The position numbers and the translations under genes are program-made. From contig CAVOGJ010000003.1 of NCBI GenBank assembly GCA_963695405.1, positions 1,054,001 through 1,118,000 on the forward strand: 64,000 nucleotides of DNA. The letters run 5' to 3'. The DNA comes from CAVOGJ01 sp963695405 (GTDB taxonomy: Bacteria; Planctomycetota; Planctomycetia; Pirellulales; Pirellulaceae). The notes beneath the pieces were generated by a model, which made no database searches, had not been told where the DNA came from, and saw only the letters and a program-made list of their open reading frames with translations. Numbering within the stretch: the stretch's first letter is position 1; the number at the start of each line of letters is the position of its first letter. This document shows positions 24,587 through 33,504 of the stretch, piece by piece.

Positions 24587-25962
24587 GCATTCTCCACGTC
24601 ACGCATCCCCAATTGGTCCAGCCGCCGAAGGAGTTTATTACGACTGATATTTAAGCGACGTGCCGCTTCTGCCTTGTTCATCCCCGACTCGGTCAACGCC
24701 TCGTGAATCAGTCGGCGCTCAACATCCTGCAGGACGTTCTCCAAGTCGATCACGGTCGGGGCGACGGGGGGGTAGACCACGGCGTCCAATCCCAGCCGAA
24801 TTTCCTTGGGCAGTTCATCGACCTCGATGATCGATCCGCGAGTTCGCTCGGCGCAACCAAGGACGACTTGCCGCAGTTCGTCCTCGTTCCTCGGCCACGG
24901 AAAGGCGGCCAGTTGGTCGAGTGCCTCGGCAGAAAAACCGGCCAGTTGACGTGTCCGCCGAGTGTTCGTCTCCTCCAAGAATTGCTGGGCGGTTGCCGGT
25001 ACGTCCTCTTTTCTTAAAGCGAGCGGGGGAATTTCGATTGGAATCACCGACAAGGCCTGAGCCAGATCATGCCGGAACGCATCGGTTCGTGATAAGTGAA
25101 CCAATGACTCGCTGGCCGTCGCCAGCGTTCGCAGCTCCAGCTCTTCAATGGCAAGAAAGCCCTCCAATTCCAGTTGCGCGTCTCTTGGCAGTCGATCGAC
25201 GTCCAGCAGCAACAAGGAAGGCGGCGCCTCGGCCTCGAGTTCCGCGAGTTGTTGAATGAAGGCCGTAATCGTGGTTCGCAAGAGCTCGGCGTCCAACAGC
25301 GGACAGGCGAGCGGAATTATCGAAGCGGCTGCCTCACGGTGCCGTCCCAAATGGATCAAGCGAACGATCGTCTCGCGGTCCGTTCCTGGCGGACCATGAA
25401 CCACGACACGGCTGGGGGTTTGGATGGCTGCGAGCATTTGCGCTCGCACGCGTCGAATTGCGGGCGAATTGCCGACGAGATTGCCGAACGGGCAACCCTC
25501 TGTCCGCGCGGTTCGGAGCTCGGCGAGCGCATCGTGAATCTCCGTCGCCAGTTGACTGTCGAGCAAGGAAGGCGAAGTCGGTCGCGAAGGCAAGGCCATA
25601 TCCGCCAGGACGAAAACGGCCACCACCGTTCGCTCCTGGTTCAGGATCGGCAGGAATGTCCCCTCCCGCTTCATCGGATCGCCGAATTGGCAATGCAGCG
25701 TCGCGGTCAGTAGGACGCCGTCATAAACCGTGGGGGGAGGGCACAGCCCATTCAGTGTGACTTGCAGCGGCGTCGTTGCGTCGAGATGATAGTCGCACGT
25801 CTCGTGCAGAAGCGATTCTGCGGTGACCCCACACCACTGGACAAGCGCCGCATTCGCCCAAACGATTCGTCGACGGCCGTCAAGCAGATAAGCGGGATGG
25901 GGAGAGCCTTCCAAGAATCTCGCGATCGCGGACTTGCTGAAGACGGATTTCGGCATGGTCAC
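24583..25962 (-). CDS. Degenerate sigma-54-type regulator (PAS, AAA+, Fis HTH)
   Basis: A 459-residue protein with NtrC-like layout. Residues 10-120 form a PAS domain (GSPHPAYLLDGRRRIVWANA). Residues about 160-390 are an AAA+ domain introduced by NLVGNSPAIRRVRAQM. Residues 427-448 are a Fis-type helix-turn-helix (MNKAEAARRLNISRNKLL). The ATPase looks dead: the Walker A position reads GPPGTDRE (190-197) with no Lys, the Walker B position reads LLLLDVDR with no Glu, and the GAFTGA loop that contacts sigma-54 is absent. It probably binds DNA and senses a ligand by PAS without activating sigma-54 polymerase. A GTG at 25962 (GGGAG close upstream) or an ATG at 25956 starts it. Confidence 0.85.
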   Translation of the reverse strand: MTMPKSVFSKSAIARFLEGSPHPAYLLDGRRRIVWANAALVQWCGVTAESLLHETCDYHLDATTPLQVTLNGLCPPPTVYDGVLLTATLHCQFGDPMKREGTFLPILNQERTVVAVFVLADMALPSRPTSPSLLDSQLATEIHDALAELRTARTEGCPFGNLVGNSPAIRRVRAQMLAAIQTPSRVVVHGPPGTDRETIVRLIHLGRHREAAASIIPLACPLLDAELLRTTITAFIQQLAELEAEAPPSLLLLDVDRLPRDAQLELEGFLAIEELELRTLATASESLVHLSRTDAFRHDLAQALSVIPIEIPPLALRKEDVPATAQQFLEETNTRRTRQLAGFSAEALDQLAAFPWPRNEDELRQVVLGCAERTRGSIIEVDELPKEIRLGLDAVVYPPVAPTVIDLENVLQDVERRLIHEALTESGMNKAEAARRLNISRNKLLRRLDQLGMRDVENA

Positions 25963-26052
25963 ACGACTCCCAAACGGCAGGCGACCGCATGAGCCCGCAG
26001 TACCTTCACTTGGCCGGAAATGGAGATCGCAGGCATGCGACGAAGCAACAGG

Positions 26053-27666
26053 TTATTCTTCGATCGTCCGGATCGCCACTTGCGCAGGTGCCAGCACGAA
26101 GTCCGGATCCACCACTGCCGAGGCGTTCATGTTTGGCACGATCAACGCGCGACCAATCGCGTCGAATCGTTCCACCGCGCGACTCGGAAAGACACCCACT
26201 GCCACGAGGATGACCGCACATAGCAAGGCTGCTAGGGCCGGCATGCTACCCTCGGCTCGTGCACCGCTTGACACGGCCGTCGCGTCCTCTGCGTCGGCAA
26301 AATAACTCACGCCCACGACCCGCAGATAGTAAGCCGCGGCAACCGCCGCGTTGATCACTCCCACGACGGCAAGCCCGATGAACCAGCCACCGTTGTTGCC
26401 GATCACACCGTCGCCCGCTACCGCCAAGGCACCGGTAAAGAGCGTCATTTTACCCCAAAAACCGGCGAGCGGCGGGATCCCGGCCAACGAGAACATGCAA
26501 ATCGCCAGCACTCCCGCCATCCACGGTCGACGGACGGCTAATCCCCGGAGCTGGCTCACTTCTTGCACCTGTTGTGAATCATCCGAGCCGCTGATCGCGC
26601 TCAGCACCGCAAACGTACCTAGCGAGGCAAAGGCATAGACACCCAGATAGAGCAAGGTCGCGGAGAATCCTCCGTACACCGCGGTATCGGTCGCGCCTTG
26701 GGCAGCCGCCGCAGCGAGACCAATCAGCATATAGCCCGCATGGGCAATCGAGGAATAGGCCATCATGCGTCGAAGGTTCGACTGCCACAACGCACAAACG
26801 TTCCCCAGCGTCATCGTGACGAGCGAAACAAGCAGCGCCAGTTGCCAGGTGATGGCCATACCGGCCGGCAACAGAACGACGAACAAGCGGATCAGCGCCA
26901 CGATACCCGCCAACTTGGGAATCACTGCCAGCAACCCCGCATTGCCGTTGCTTGTCGCTTCGTACACATCGGGTGCGTAGAAGTGAAACGGCACGGCGGC
27001 GATCTTAAATCCTAATCCACTAAACACGAACAAGGTGCCCACGACGACGAGAGGATATCCGGCTTGCACGGTAGTGGTCGAAGTCACGAACGACGCTCGC
27101 ATCACTGTGAGGTCCGCGGAACCCGTCACCCCAATGAAAATCGACAGGCCGAAGAGGAAGATTGCCGATGACAAGATGCTGAGGAAAAAGTACTTGGCGG
27201 TCGCCTCGGACGCGGCGCGGCCACGACGGCCGAGGAACAGCAAGACGTAGGTGGGAATCGAAATCAGTTCCAACCCCAGAAACAACAGGATGAGATTTCC
27301 GGCCCAACTGACCAGAAGCAAACCCGCCACGGCGAGCACCAACATGCCGAGCGCCTCGGTCCCCTGCGAGCCGCCGAAGCCGCGGCTGACAGCCAGTATG
27401 AACAGTCCACCCAGCCCTAAAGATATCCAACGCATGACCTGCCCCAAAGCATCGACGAGCAATGGGCCGTTATTGGTCACCGCGTCATCCACGTACACTC
27501 CCCGTTGCCTGAGGACGGCAACAGCCGCCACCGCAAAACCGGCGAGCGCCACGCCAATCCACGTACTTGTAGAGCGACTAAAGGCGCCACCCACGAAAAT
27601 AAACACCGCTACGACAACCAACACCAGTTCCGGTTGCAAGAGGGTGAGAGTTTGTCCAGTTGTCAC
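26053..27666 (-). CDS. nuoN: NADH-quinone oxidoreductase subunit N
   Basis: A 537-residue antiporter-like membrane subunit of complex I with about 14 helices. The discontinuous-helix region and conserved Lys/Glu positions are recognisable: PTYVLLFLGRRGRAASEATAKY, FKIAAVPFHFYAPDVYE, MMAYSSIAHAGYMLIG and AGIPPLAGFWGKM. It forms one of three proton-pumping modules. It is the last gene of the nuo operon and overlaps nuoM by 4 bases. Confidence 0.95.
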   Translation of the reverse strand: MTTGQTLTLLQPELVLVVVAVFIFVGGAFSRSTSTWIGVALAGFAVAAVAVLRQRGVYVDDAVTNNGPLLVDALGQVMRWISLGLGGLFILAVSRGFGGSQGTEALGMLVLAVAGLLLVSWAGNLILLFLGLELISIPTYVLLFLGRRGRAASEATAKYFFLSILSSAIFLFGLSIFIGVTGSADLTVMRASFVTSTTTVQAGYPLVVVGTLFVFSGLGFKIAAVPFHFYAPDVYEATSNGNAGLLAVIPKLAGIVALIRLFVVLLPAGMAITWQLALLVSLVTMTLGNVCALWQSNLRRMMAYSSIAHAGYMLIGLAAAAAQGATDTAVYGGFSATLLYLGVYAFASLGTFAVLSAISGSDDSQQVQEVSQLRGLAVRRPWMAGVLAICMFSLAGIPPLAGFWGKMTLFTGALAVAGDGVIGNNGGWFIGLAVVGVINAAVAAAYYLRVVGVSYFADAEDATAVSSGARAEGSMPALAALLCAVILVAVGVFPSRAVERFDAIGRALIVPNMNASAVVDPDFVLAPAQVAIRTIEE

Positions 27667-29312
27667 CAGGAGAGCTCCTCTTCGAGAAAGGCGGCTTCAC
27701 GCTGCCGCGACGCCGCCTTAGCCACCAGCTCCTCGGTCTCCTGCGGCAACTCGCCGTCTGCAATCGCGGCCGCCGCCTGTGTGGCCTCACGCAACGGGGC
27801 CGCTATCGGCCGCAAGAAAAACTGCGGCCAAATACCGATCCAGAGGACGAAAACAACCAAGGGAACCAGCGCTGCAATCTCGCGAAAACAGAGATCGCGT
27901 CCTTCCGACGCCTCGTGATGCGGTAAGTGCACCGGACCAAAGAATACGCGACGTACGAGAGACAACATGTACCAGGCGCCGAACACGACTCCGCTGAGCG
28001 CCAACAACGAAACAAGCCGCATTTGGCCACTGAGCGCCGCCGACGACTGTAACCAACCCCGCTGGAACATGCCGAGCAGGACGAGGATTTCGCCGGCGAA
28101 CCCATTCAAACCTGGCAGCCCGATGCTGGAGAATGTGAACACCAGCATGAAGAATGCCAGTATGGGTGTCTTCCGTGCCACGCCTCCTAACTCGCTAATT
28201 TGGCGGGTGTGATACCGCTCGTAGAGCATACCTACAATGGCAAACAAGCCTCCGGTCGACAAACCGTGATTGACCATTTGTAGGACCGCACCCTCGGTCC
28301 CCAGTGGGTTGAGCGCGAACAGACCAAGCATGCAATAGCCCAGGTGGCTGACGCTGGAATAGGCAATCAGCCGCTTGATGTCGGCTTGCGCCAGTGCCAC
28401 CAGTGCACCATACACAATGCCCGTCACGGCTAGCCACAACATCCAAGGCATGAAATAGGCGGTCGCGTGCGGCAACATCGGAATGCTGAAACGCACGAAG
28501 CCGTAGGTGCCGATCTTTAAGAGGATGCCAGCCAGAATCACACTGCCCGCCGTCGGAGCCTGCACGTGCGCCAGCGGCAACCAGGTGTGTAAGGGAAAGA
28601 GGGGAACCTTGATCGCAAAACCCGCGAAGAGTGCGACAAATACCCATTGTTGCAGGGCGAGCGGCAGCGGCTGGGCCGCCAAGCCGGCCGTCAATTCGGG
28701 AATGGAGAATGTGATGTGAGACGAATCGATGTGCCAATAGTGCCACAGTACCAACGTCAATAGTCCCAAGAAAGTCAGCAAGCTGCCGACGAGCGTAAAG
28801 AGAAAAAACTTAACCGCCGCATATCGCCGCTCCTCACTTCCCCAGATTCCGATGAGAAAGAACAACGGGATCAGCGTAAACTCGAAGAAGACGTAAAAGA
28901 GGATGATATCGCGGGCCGAGAAGACACCCAGGCAACCAGCCTCCAACAGCAGGAGCATCGCATAGAACAACGATGCGCGTGTTTGGATGGCCTGCCAGCT
29001 AACGAGTACAGCGGTCACCATGAGTAGCGCAGACAATGCATACAGCCACAGCCCGATACCATCCAACCCGAGCGAAAAACGGATGTCGACGCCGGCCCGG
29101 GCGGGAAGCCAGGCCCGATCCACCGCGGCAAACACGCCGGACTGCACGTCCGCCGACAGATAGCCCCAGGCGACGGTGACGGTCAATGCAAGCGTGGCCA
29201 AGGTTGTCGCCAGTGCCAACCACCTCGCCGCTGAACGACCGAGCGGCATGATCGCCAACAGCACCGCTGCGATCAGCGGGGTCAGGATGGACGCAGTGAG
29301 CAGATAGGACAT
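27663..29312 (-). CDS. nuoM: NADH-quinone oxidoreductase subunit M
   Basis: A 549-residue antiporter-like complex I subunit. Visible hallmarks are YVFFEFTLIPLFFLIGIWG with the key Glu, FAIKVPLFPLHTWLPLAHV, LIAYSSVSHLGYCMLG and SIGLPGLNGFAGE. About 14 helices are present, and the length is slightly above the usual 500-510 because of a Glu/Ala-rich cytoplasmic tail of about 50 residues. It overlaps nuoN by 4 bases and begins 3 bases after nuoL. Confidence 0.95.
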   Translation of the reverse strand: MSYLLTASILTPLIAAVLLAIMPLGRSAARWLALATTLATLALTVTVAWGYLSADVQSGVFAAVDRAWLPARAGVDIRFSLGLDGIGLWLYALSALLMVTAVLVSWQAIQTRASLFYAMLLLLEAGCLGVFSARDIILFYVFFEFTLIPLFFLIGIWGSEERRYAAVKFFLFTLVGSLLTFLGLLTLVLWHYWHIDSSHITFSIPELTAGLAAQPLPLALQQWVFVALFAGFAIKVPLFPLHTWLPLAHVQAPTAGSVILAGILLKIGTYGFVRFSIPMLPHATAYFMPWMLWLAVTGIVYGALVALAQADIKRLIAYSSVSHLGYCMLGLFALNPLGTEGAVLQMVNHGLSTGGLFAIVGMLYERYHTRQISELGGVARKTPILAFFMLVFTFSSIGLPGLNGFAGEILVLLGMFQRGWLQSSAALSGQMRLVSLLALSGVVFGAWYMLSLVRRVFFGPVHLPHHEASEGRDLCFREIAALVPLVVFVLWIGIWPQFFLRPIAAPLREATQAAAAIADGELPQETEELVAKAASRQREAAFLEEELSW

Positions 29313-29315
29313 CCT

Positions 29316-31694
29316 TTAGTTGCCTCCCCAAAGGGCGCGGGCGGCCACCAGGAGCATCATGCCCACAACCATGGCCAAACCATAGAATGGCACGAATCCC
29401 ATCTGCAATCCTCTCACCCAGGAACCGAGGACACGCGGTAACCAACCGCAGAAATTGACAAGGCCGTCGACCACCCATCGATCAATGAAGTACGACAACC
29501 AAGCCAAGCCCTCCAACGGCTTTACAATGCAGAAGTTGTAGATCTCGTCGATGAAAAACTTGTGCAATGACCATTGGTACGGTCGACCAAGCCAGGGACG
29601 GTCCAACAAACTGGCGATGGACGCCACCTCCCGACGGCTACCCAAGTACAGGTAGGCCGCGACCGCAATCCCGATCACGGCGATCGCCGTACTGATCAGC
29701 GCAACATCCATATGGAAAACACCGGGGGCCGGCGTCATCCGGGCTTGCCGATTCGCCAGCGACGGAGTGAATGCCAGAAAATCAACGAAACCATGAGTCG
29801 ACTCGAGCACATAGCCGATCCCGGCCGCAAACGCCGCCAGAACGACCAGCGGTATCCACATCGAGCCGGGTGACTCGTGGGCATGGTGGCCCGCTTCATG
29901 CGGGATTCGTTCCTCACCATAAAACGTGAGAAAGAAGGCGCGAAACGTGTAAATCGCAGTGAGCAACGAGCAAAAGAGCGCGATGCGAAACAACCATGGA
30001 TAAACCTGAGCACCGCACTTCAGCTCACCCGAGGTGAATTGGCCCAAGTGAGTCGTTGTCAGCGCAACGTGACCATGGTCGGCGTCGCTTTCAGCGGTGT
30101 GGTTCGATGATTGCTGCCCCCCCGTGGACGCTGCTGCGTGCGCGACGGTCATCCAGTGATCCGCTTCCCCGTGTGTTCGCACGACCAATGGCACACGGGG
30201 GTTCACATACGACGCGACACTCGTGACTTCACCGGTTGCCGAAGCATCCGAGGACGACCGCTCGTCCAAGGCCCGCTGCATCGCCTGCCCTTGATCCCGC
30301 ACCGATGCGACAATTGCATCCTTGCTCCAAAAACCGGAGAGCGGAAACAACCCCGCGAGTGCCAGACAGCCAATCGCAAAGGTGGCACTCGTGATCGGCA
30401 TGCGTTTCCGCAAGCCGCCGAAGCGACGCATATCAATCACGCCGCCCATCGCGTGCATAACGCTCCCCGACCCCAGGAACAGCAGGGCCTTAAAGAAGGC
30501 GTGCGTCAACAGGTGGAACATACCGGCCGAGATGCCGGCCAGCGTACCCGTCCCCAGTCCGAGAAACATGAACCCGAGTTGACTGACCGTGGAATAGGCC
30601 AAGACTCGTTTCAAATCGAATTGGGTCAAAGCGATCAACGCGGCCAGCAAGGCGGTGCTGCCACCAATACAGGCGACCGTGACTTGAGCCGTGGGCGAGA
30701 CCAGAAAGAGGGGCGTGCAACGGGTCACCATATAGACACCAGCCGTGACCATCGTCGCCGCATGGATCAGAGCGCTGACGGGAGTGGGACCCTCCATCGC
30801 GTCCGGCAACCAGACATGCAGCGGGATCTGGGCGCTTTTGCCGCAGGCTCCCAGCATCAGTAACAGACAGATGGCCAGTCCCAGGCCGCCGCCGACGAAG
30901 CCGCCTGCTGCCAGGCGAGACTGGCCCAGAACCCCCGCGATGGCTGGGGTATCATGGAAGTTCCAGGTTCCATAGGTTGTCCAAATCAGGAACAGCGCCA
31001 GCGCAAATCCAAAGTCTCCCACGCGATTGACGAGGAAGGCCTTCATTCCGGCCGCAGCCGCACTCGGCTTTTCATACCAAAATCCGATGAGCAGATAGCT
31101 GCAGACACCTACGGCCTCCCAGAATACAAACAGCAACAAGAAATTGCTCACCGAGACGAGCGACGTCATCGAGAACACGAAGAGACCGACATAGGCGAAG
31201 AAACGCCAATAACCCCGTTCTCCCTGCATGTAGCCGCTGGCATAGATCGCGACCAGCAGGCTGATGAACGTTACCATCAGTAGCATGATGGCCGTCAGCG
31301 GATCGATGCGCAACGCCACGTCGATGCGAAAGTCACGACCGCCCGTCGATCCGATGGGCACGGCCGAATTTGGTCCCACGGGTGCGGGCTGGGCAGACTG
31401 CGGGTAGGCATCGTTGATCCAGGCCCACGTCCAAAATGTGTAGACCTCCTCAAATCCAACCGGCGTTGCCCCCATCCCTTGCGTCTCGGAAGCGGACTGC
31501 TGGAGATCGCTCACTTGCGATCGCACGTGACCTGCCAGCAGCAAGCTGCACAAGACCGACCCGCCAATTCCGAGAATCACTGGCCAGTGGCTGCGGCCGC
31601 GGAGCAACTTCGGCCCCAGAATCGCCGTAATCACAGCCGCCAACAGGGGCAGTAACGGAATCAGGATCAAGAGCGTGCGATTGCTGGTCATCAT
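29316..31694 (-). CDS. nuoL: NADH-quinone oxidoreductase subunit L, with insertion
   Basis: A 792-residue distal antiporter-like subunit of complex I, far above the usual 610-660. Core motifs are intact: FWEAVGVCSYLLIGFWYEK, KSAQIPLHVWLPDAMEGPTP, VLAYSTVSQLGFMFLG and LFPLSGFWSKD. The C-terminal lateral helix and anchor are present (about 690-792). The extra length comes from a hydrophilic insert at about residues 465-562, rich in Ser, Thr and His, and from a longer first loop (about 60-120). It lies between nuoK (34 bases upstream) and nuoM. Confidence 0.95.
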   Translation of the reverse strand: MMTSNRTLLILIPLLPLLAAVITAILGPKLLRGRSHWPVILGIGGSVLCSLLLAGHVRSQVSDLQQSASETQGMGATPVGFEEVYTFWTWAWINDAYPQSAQPAPVGPNSAVPIGSTGGRDFRIDVALRIDPLTAIMLLMVTFISLLVAIYASGYMQGERGYWRFFAYVGLFVFSMTSLVSVSNFLLLFVFWEAVGVCSYLLIGFWYEKPSAAAAGMKAFLVNRVGDFGFALALFLIWTTYGTWNFHDTPAIAGVLGQSRLAAGGFVGGGLGLAICLLLMLGACGKSAQIPLHVWLPDAMEGPTPVSALIHAATMVTAGVYMVTRCTPLFLVSPTAQVTVACIGGSTALLAALIALTQFDLKRVLAYSTVSQLGFMFLGLGTGTLAGISAGMFHLLTHAFFKALLFLGSGSVMHAMGGVIDMRRFGGLRKRMPITSATFAIGCLALAGLFPLSGFWSKDAIVASVRDQGQAMQRALDERSSSDASATGEVTSVASYVNPRVPLVVRTHGEADHWMTVAHAAASTGGQQSSNHTAESDADHGHVALTTTHLGQFTSGELKCGAQVYPWLFRIALFCSLLTAIYTFRAFFLTFYGEERIPHEAGHHAHESPGSMWIPLVVLAAFAAGIGYVLESTHGFVDFLAFTPSLANRQARMTPAPGVFHMDVALISTAIAVIGIAVAAYLYLGSRREVASIASLLDRPWLGRPYQWSLHKFFIDEIYNFCIVKPLEGLAWLSYFIDRWVVDGLVNFCGWLPRVLGSWVRGLQMGFVPFYGLAMVVGMMLLVAARALWGGN

Positions 31695-31728
31695 GGGATG
31701 TCGGTTCTACGTTGCTAAGGCCTACACC

Positions 31729-32175
31729 TTAGACGTTGGTTCGATAGGTCTCTTTCTCGGGATCGACTTCGGGTTGCACACCAGCCGGCGTCAGGTGAGG
31801 CCACAATTGAGATGGATCGATATCCTCCGGCACCTCGCGATCCACAAAGGGTGCTCGGCCCGCCTCGCGAAAATCCTGCCAGTTTGCGATGTCGAGGCTG
31901 CCAGCACGCTTGCAGAGCAGTAACACGAGTACCAGTGCGATACCCGCCTCGCAGGCAGCGACGGTGATGATGAACACCACCAACATTTGCCCGTCCCAGT
32001 TGTCGTGAAAACGTCCCCACGCAATCAGGCAGAGCGAGACACCCTGCAGCATCATCTCGACCGAAAGGAACATCACGATCAGGTTGCGGCGGACCAGGAA
32101 GCCAACAATCCCCAGGCCGAATAAAACGGCGCCCACCGCGAGATAACTTTGCAAGAGTGCCGCTTCATCCATCAT
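31729..32175 (-). CDS. nuoK: NADH-quinone oxidoreductase subunit K
   Basis: A 148-residue complex I subunit. The three-helix core (1-100) shows GIVGFLVRRNLIVMFLSVEMM with its buried Glu, and AACEAGIALVLVLLL with the second Glu, both part of the proton path. It is about 45 residues longer than the usual 100: a polar, acidic tail (about 105-148) projects to the cytoplasm. It overlaps nuoJ by 4 bases. Confidence 0.95.
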   Translation of the reverse strand: MMDEAALLQSYLAVGAVLFGLGIVGFLVRRNLIVMFLSVEMMLQGVSLCLIAWGRFHDNWDGQMLVVFIITVAACEAGIALVLVLLLCKRAGSLDIANWQDFREAGRAPFVDREVPEDIDPSQLWPHLTPAGVQPEVDPEKETYRTNV

Positions 32176-32966
32176 TCGGCGGCCCCTCGTTCGCGTGCCA
32201 GGAAACGGCGTTCACGCCGATCCGCGCCATAGGAGGCAATAGCCACGGCGCCGACGAGTGCTGCCAACAGGAGCGTGCCGGCGACTTGTACCGCGATCAG
32301 ATGTTTTGAGAAAAGGCGCGCCCCGAAGTGGGCCACGTGTTCATCGGCGAGCAAGCTACGATCAACCGTCACGTGAGCGAGCCCCGCGAGATCGGTACGG
32401 GCGACCGCCCATACGATCAGCGCCGTCACCCCAACCCCGGCCAGGCAGCTCAAGAGGGAAGCCCAGTGGCCCCAGCTGATCCGATCGTAAAACGAATGCC
32501 CTTCCGGTTGGGCCAGCATCAGCACGAAGAGAAACGTGACAACGATCGCACCGGCGTAAACGGCCACCGTTGCCACCCCCAGGAACTGAGCGCCGTTAAT
32601 CAAAAACAGGCCACCGACACCCAGCAGCATCAGGGCGAACCAGATCGCAGAATACACGGGGCTCTGCGAAGTGATCGTCGCCGCGGCGGCGGAGAGCGTG
32701 ATCCCCGTCAGCATCCAAAACAAAACCGCGATGATGCCTTCGCCCAAGGGATCGACAACGCTGAACAGACAGGCAGCGCCGGCGAGCGCCAGCACCCCCC
32801 CTCCCAGGTGTCTCCAGTGGCTGCGACTGGGCAACAAGCACCAGAGGCCGAAGCCACCAAGCAGCGTCGCTACCACCACACGGCCCTCAACACTTGCCAG
32901 CGCAGCGAGCCAGCGGATCCCAGTCCCGAGCGTCTCGGTGTCGGCAAGCAGCCAAGGCGAGATCAC
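32172..32966 (-). CDS. nuoJ: NADH-quinone oxidoreductase subunit J
   Basis: A 264-residue complex I membrane subunit. The family core is at about 80-260, with AIWFALMLLGVGGLFLINGA, FLGVATVAVYAGAIVVTFLFVLM and a terminal helix VAGTLLLAALVGAVAIASYG. It has about 70 more residues than the usual 165-180, mainly two extra hydrophobic stretches at the N-terminus (VVVATLLGGFGLWCLL, LGGGVLALAGAACLFS). It overlaps nuoI and nuoK by 4 bases each. Confidence 0.93.
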   Translation of the reverse strand: MISPWLLADTETLGTGIRWLAALASVEGRVVVATLLGGFGLWCLLPSRSHWRHLGGGVLALAGAACLFSVVDPLGEGIIAVLFWMLTGITLSAAAATITSQSPVYSAIWFALMLLGVGGLFLINGAQFLGVATVAVYAGAIVVTFLFVLMLAQPEGHSFYDRISWGHWASLLSCLAGVGVTALIVWAVARTDLAGLAHVTVDRSLLADEHVAHFGARLFSKHLIAVQVAGTLLLAALVGAVAIASYGADRRERRFLARERGAAE

Positions 32967-33499
32967 GTGGCGGTCCCTCCATATTCTCGCGATTTCATTG
33001 GCTCGCTGTCCTTGGTCTCGTCGTAAACGCTAAGCAGTTTCTCTTTGTCAAAAATCATTTCTTCGCGGCTGCGCCCCGTCAGATTGTAAAGGCTCGTGAG
33101 CTCGATCGCATCCACCGGACATGCTTCTTCACACATACCACAGTAAATGCATCGCAACTCGTCAATCGCGAAGCTCTCCGGATACTTCTCACGATCGGGC
33201 CAGGGGCTCTCAACACCGATGATGTCGATGCAGTGAGCCGGGCAGGCGGTGGCACAAAGAAAGCAGGCAACACACTTGATTCGCCCCTGCTCGTCTCGAT
33301 TCAGTCGATGCACACCACGATAAATCAGTTTGTTATCAATTTGCGGCTCTTGTTCGGGGTAACTAACGGTCACCTTGGGGCTGACCATGTGCCGCGCCGT
33401 CGTGGTCAGCCCGCCGGCGATCAGTGGTAGATACATACGACCCGCGAGGCCCAATCGCGGCTCCTCGATCCACTTGACTCGAGCATCACTGGCCTTCAT
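32963..33499 (-). CDS. nuoI: NADH-quinone oxidoreductase subunit I
   Basis: A 178-residue peripheral-arm subunit holding two 4Fe-4S clusters (N6a and N6b). Both motifs are intact: CVACFLCATACPAHC and CIYCGMCEEACPVDAIE. Each has the exchanged last Cys typical of 8Fe ferredoxins. It passes electrons from NuoG towards NuoB. It overlaps nuoJ by 4 bases and lies 5 bases after nuoH. Confidence 0.96.
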   Translation of the reverse strand: MKASDARVKWIEEPRLGLAGRMYLPLIAGGLTTTARHMVSPKVTVSYPEQEPQIDNKLIYRGVHRLNRDEQGRIKCVACFLCATACPAHCIDIIGVESPWPDREKYPESFAIDELRCIYCGMCEEACPVDAIELTSLYNLTGRSREEMIFDKEKLLSVYDETKDSEPMKSREYGGTAT

Positions 33500-33504
33500 G
33501 AGTT

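Noticed and set aside
24226..24654. Plus-strand frames opposite the receiver-like gene
   Set aside because: They are Pro/Arg/Gln-rich. The minus-strand genes are linked by ATGA overlaps, which fixes the coding strand.
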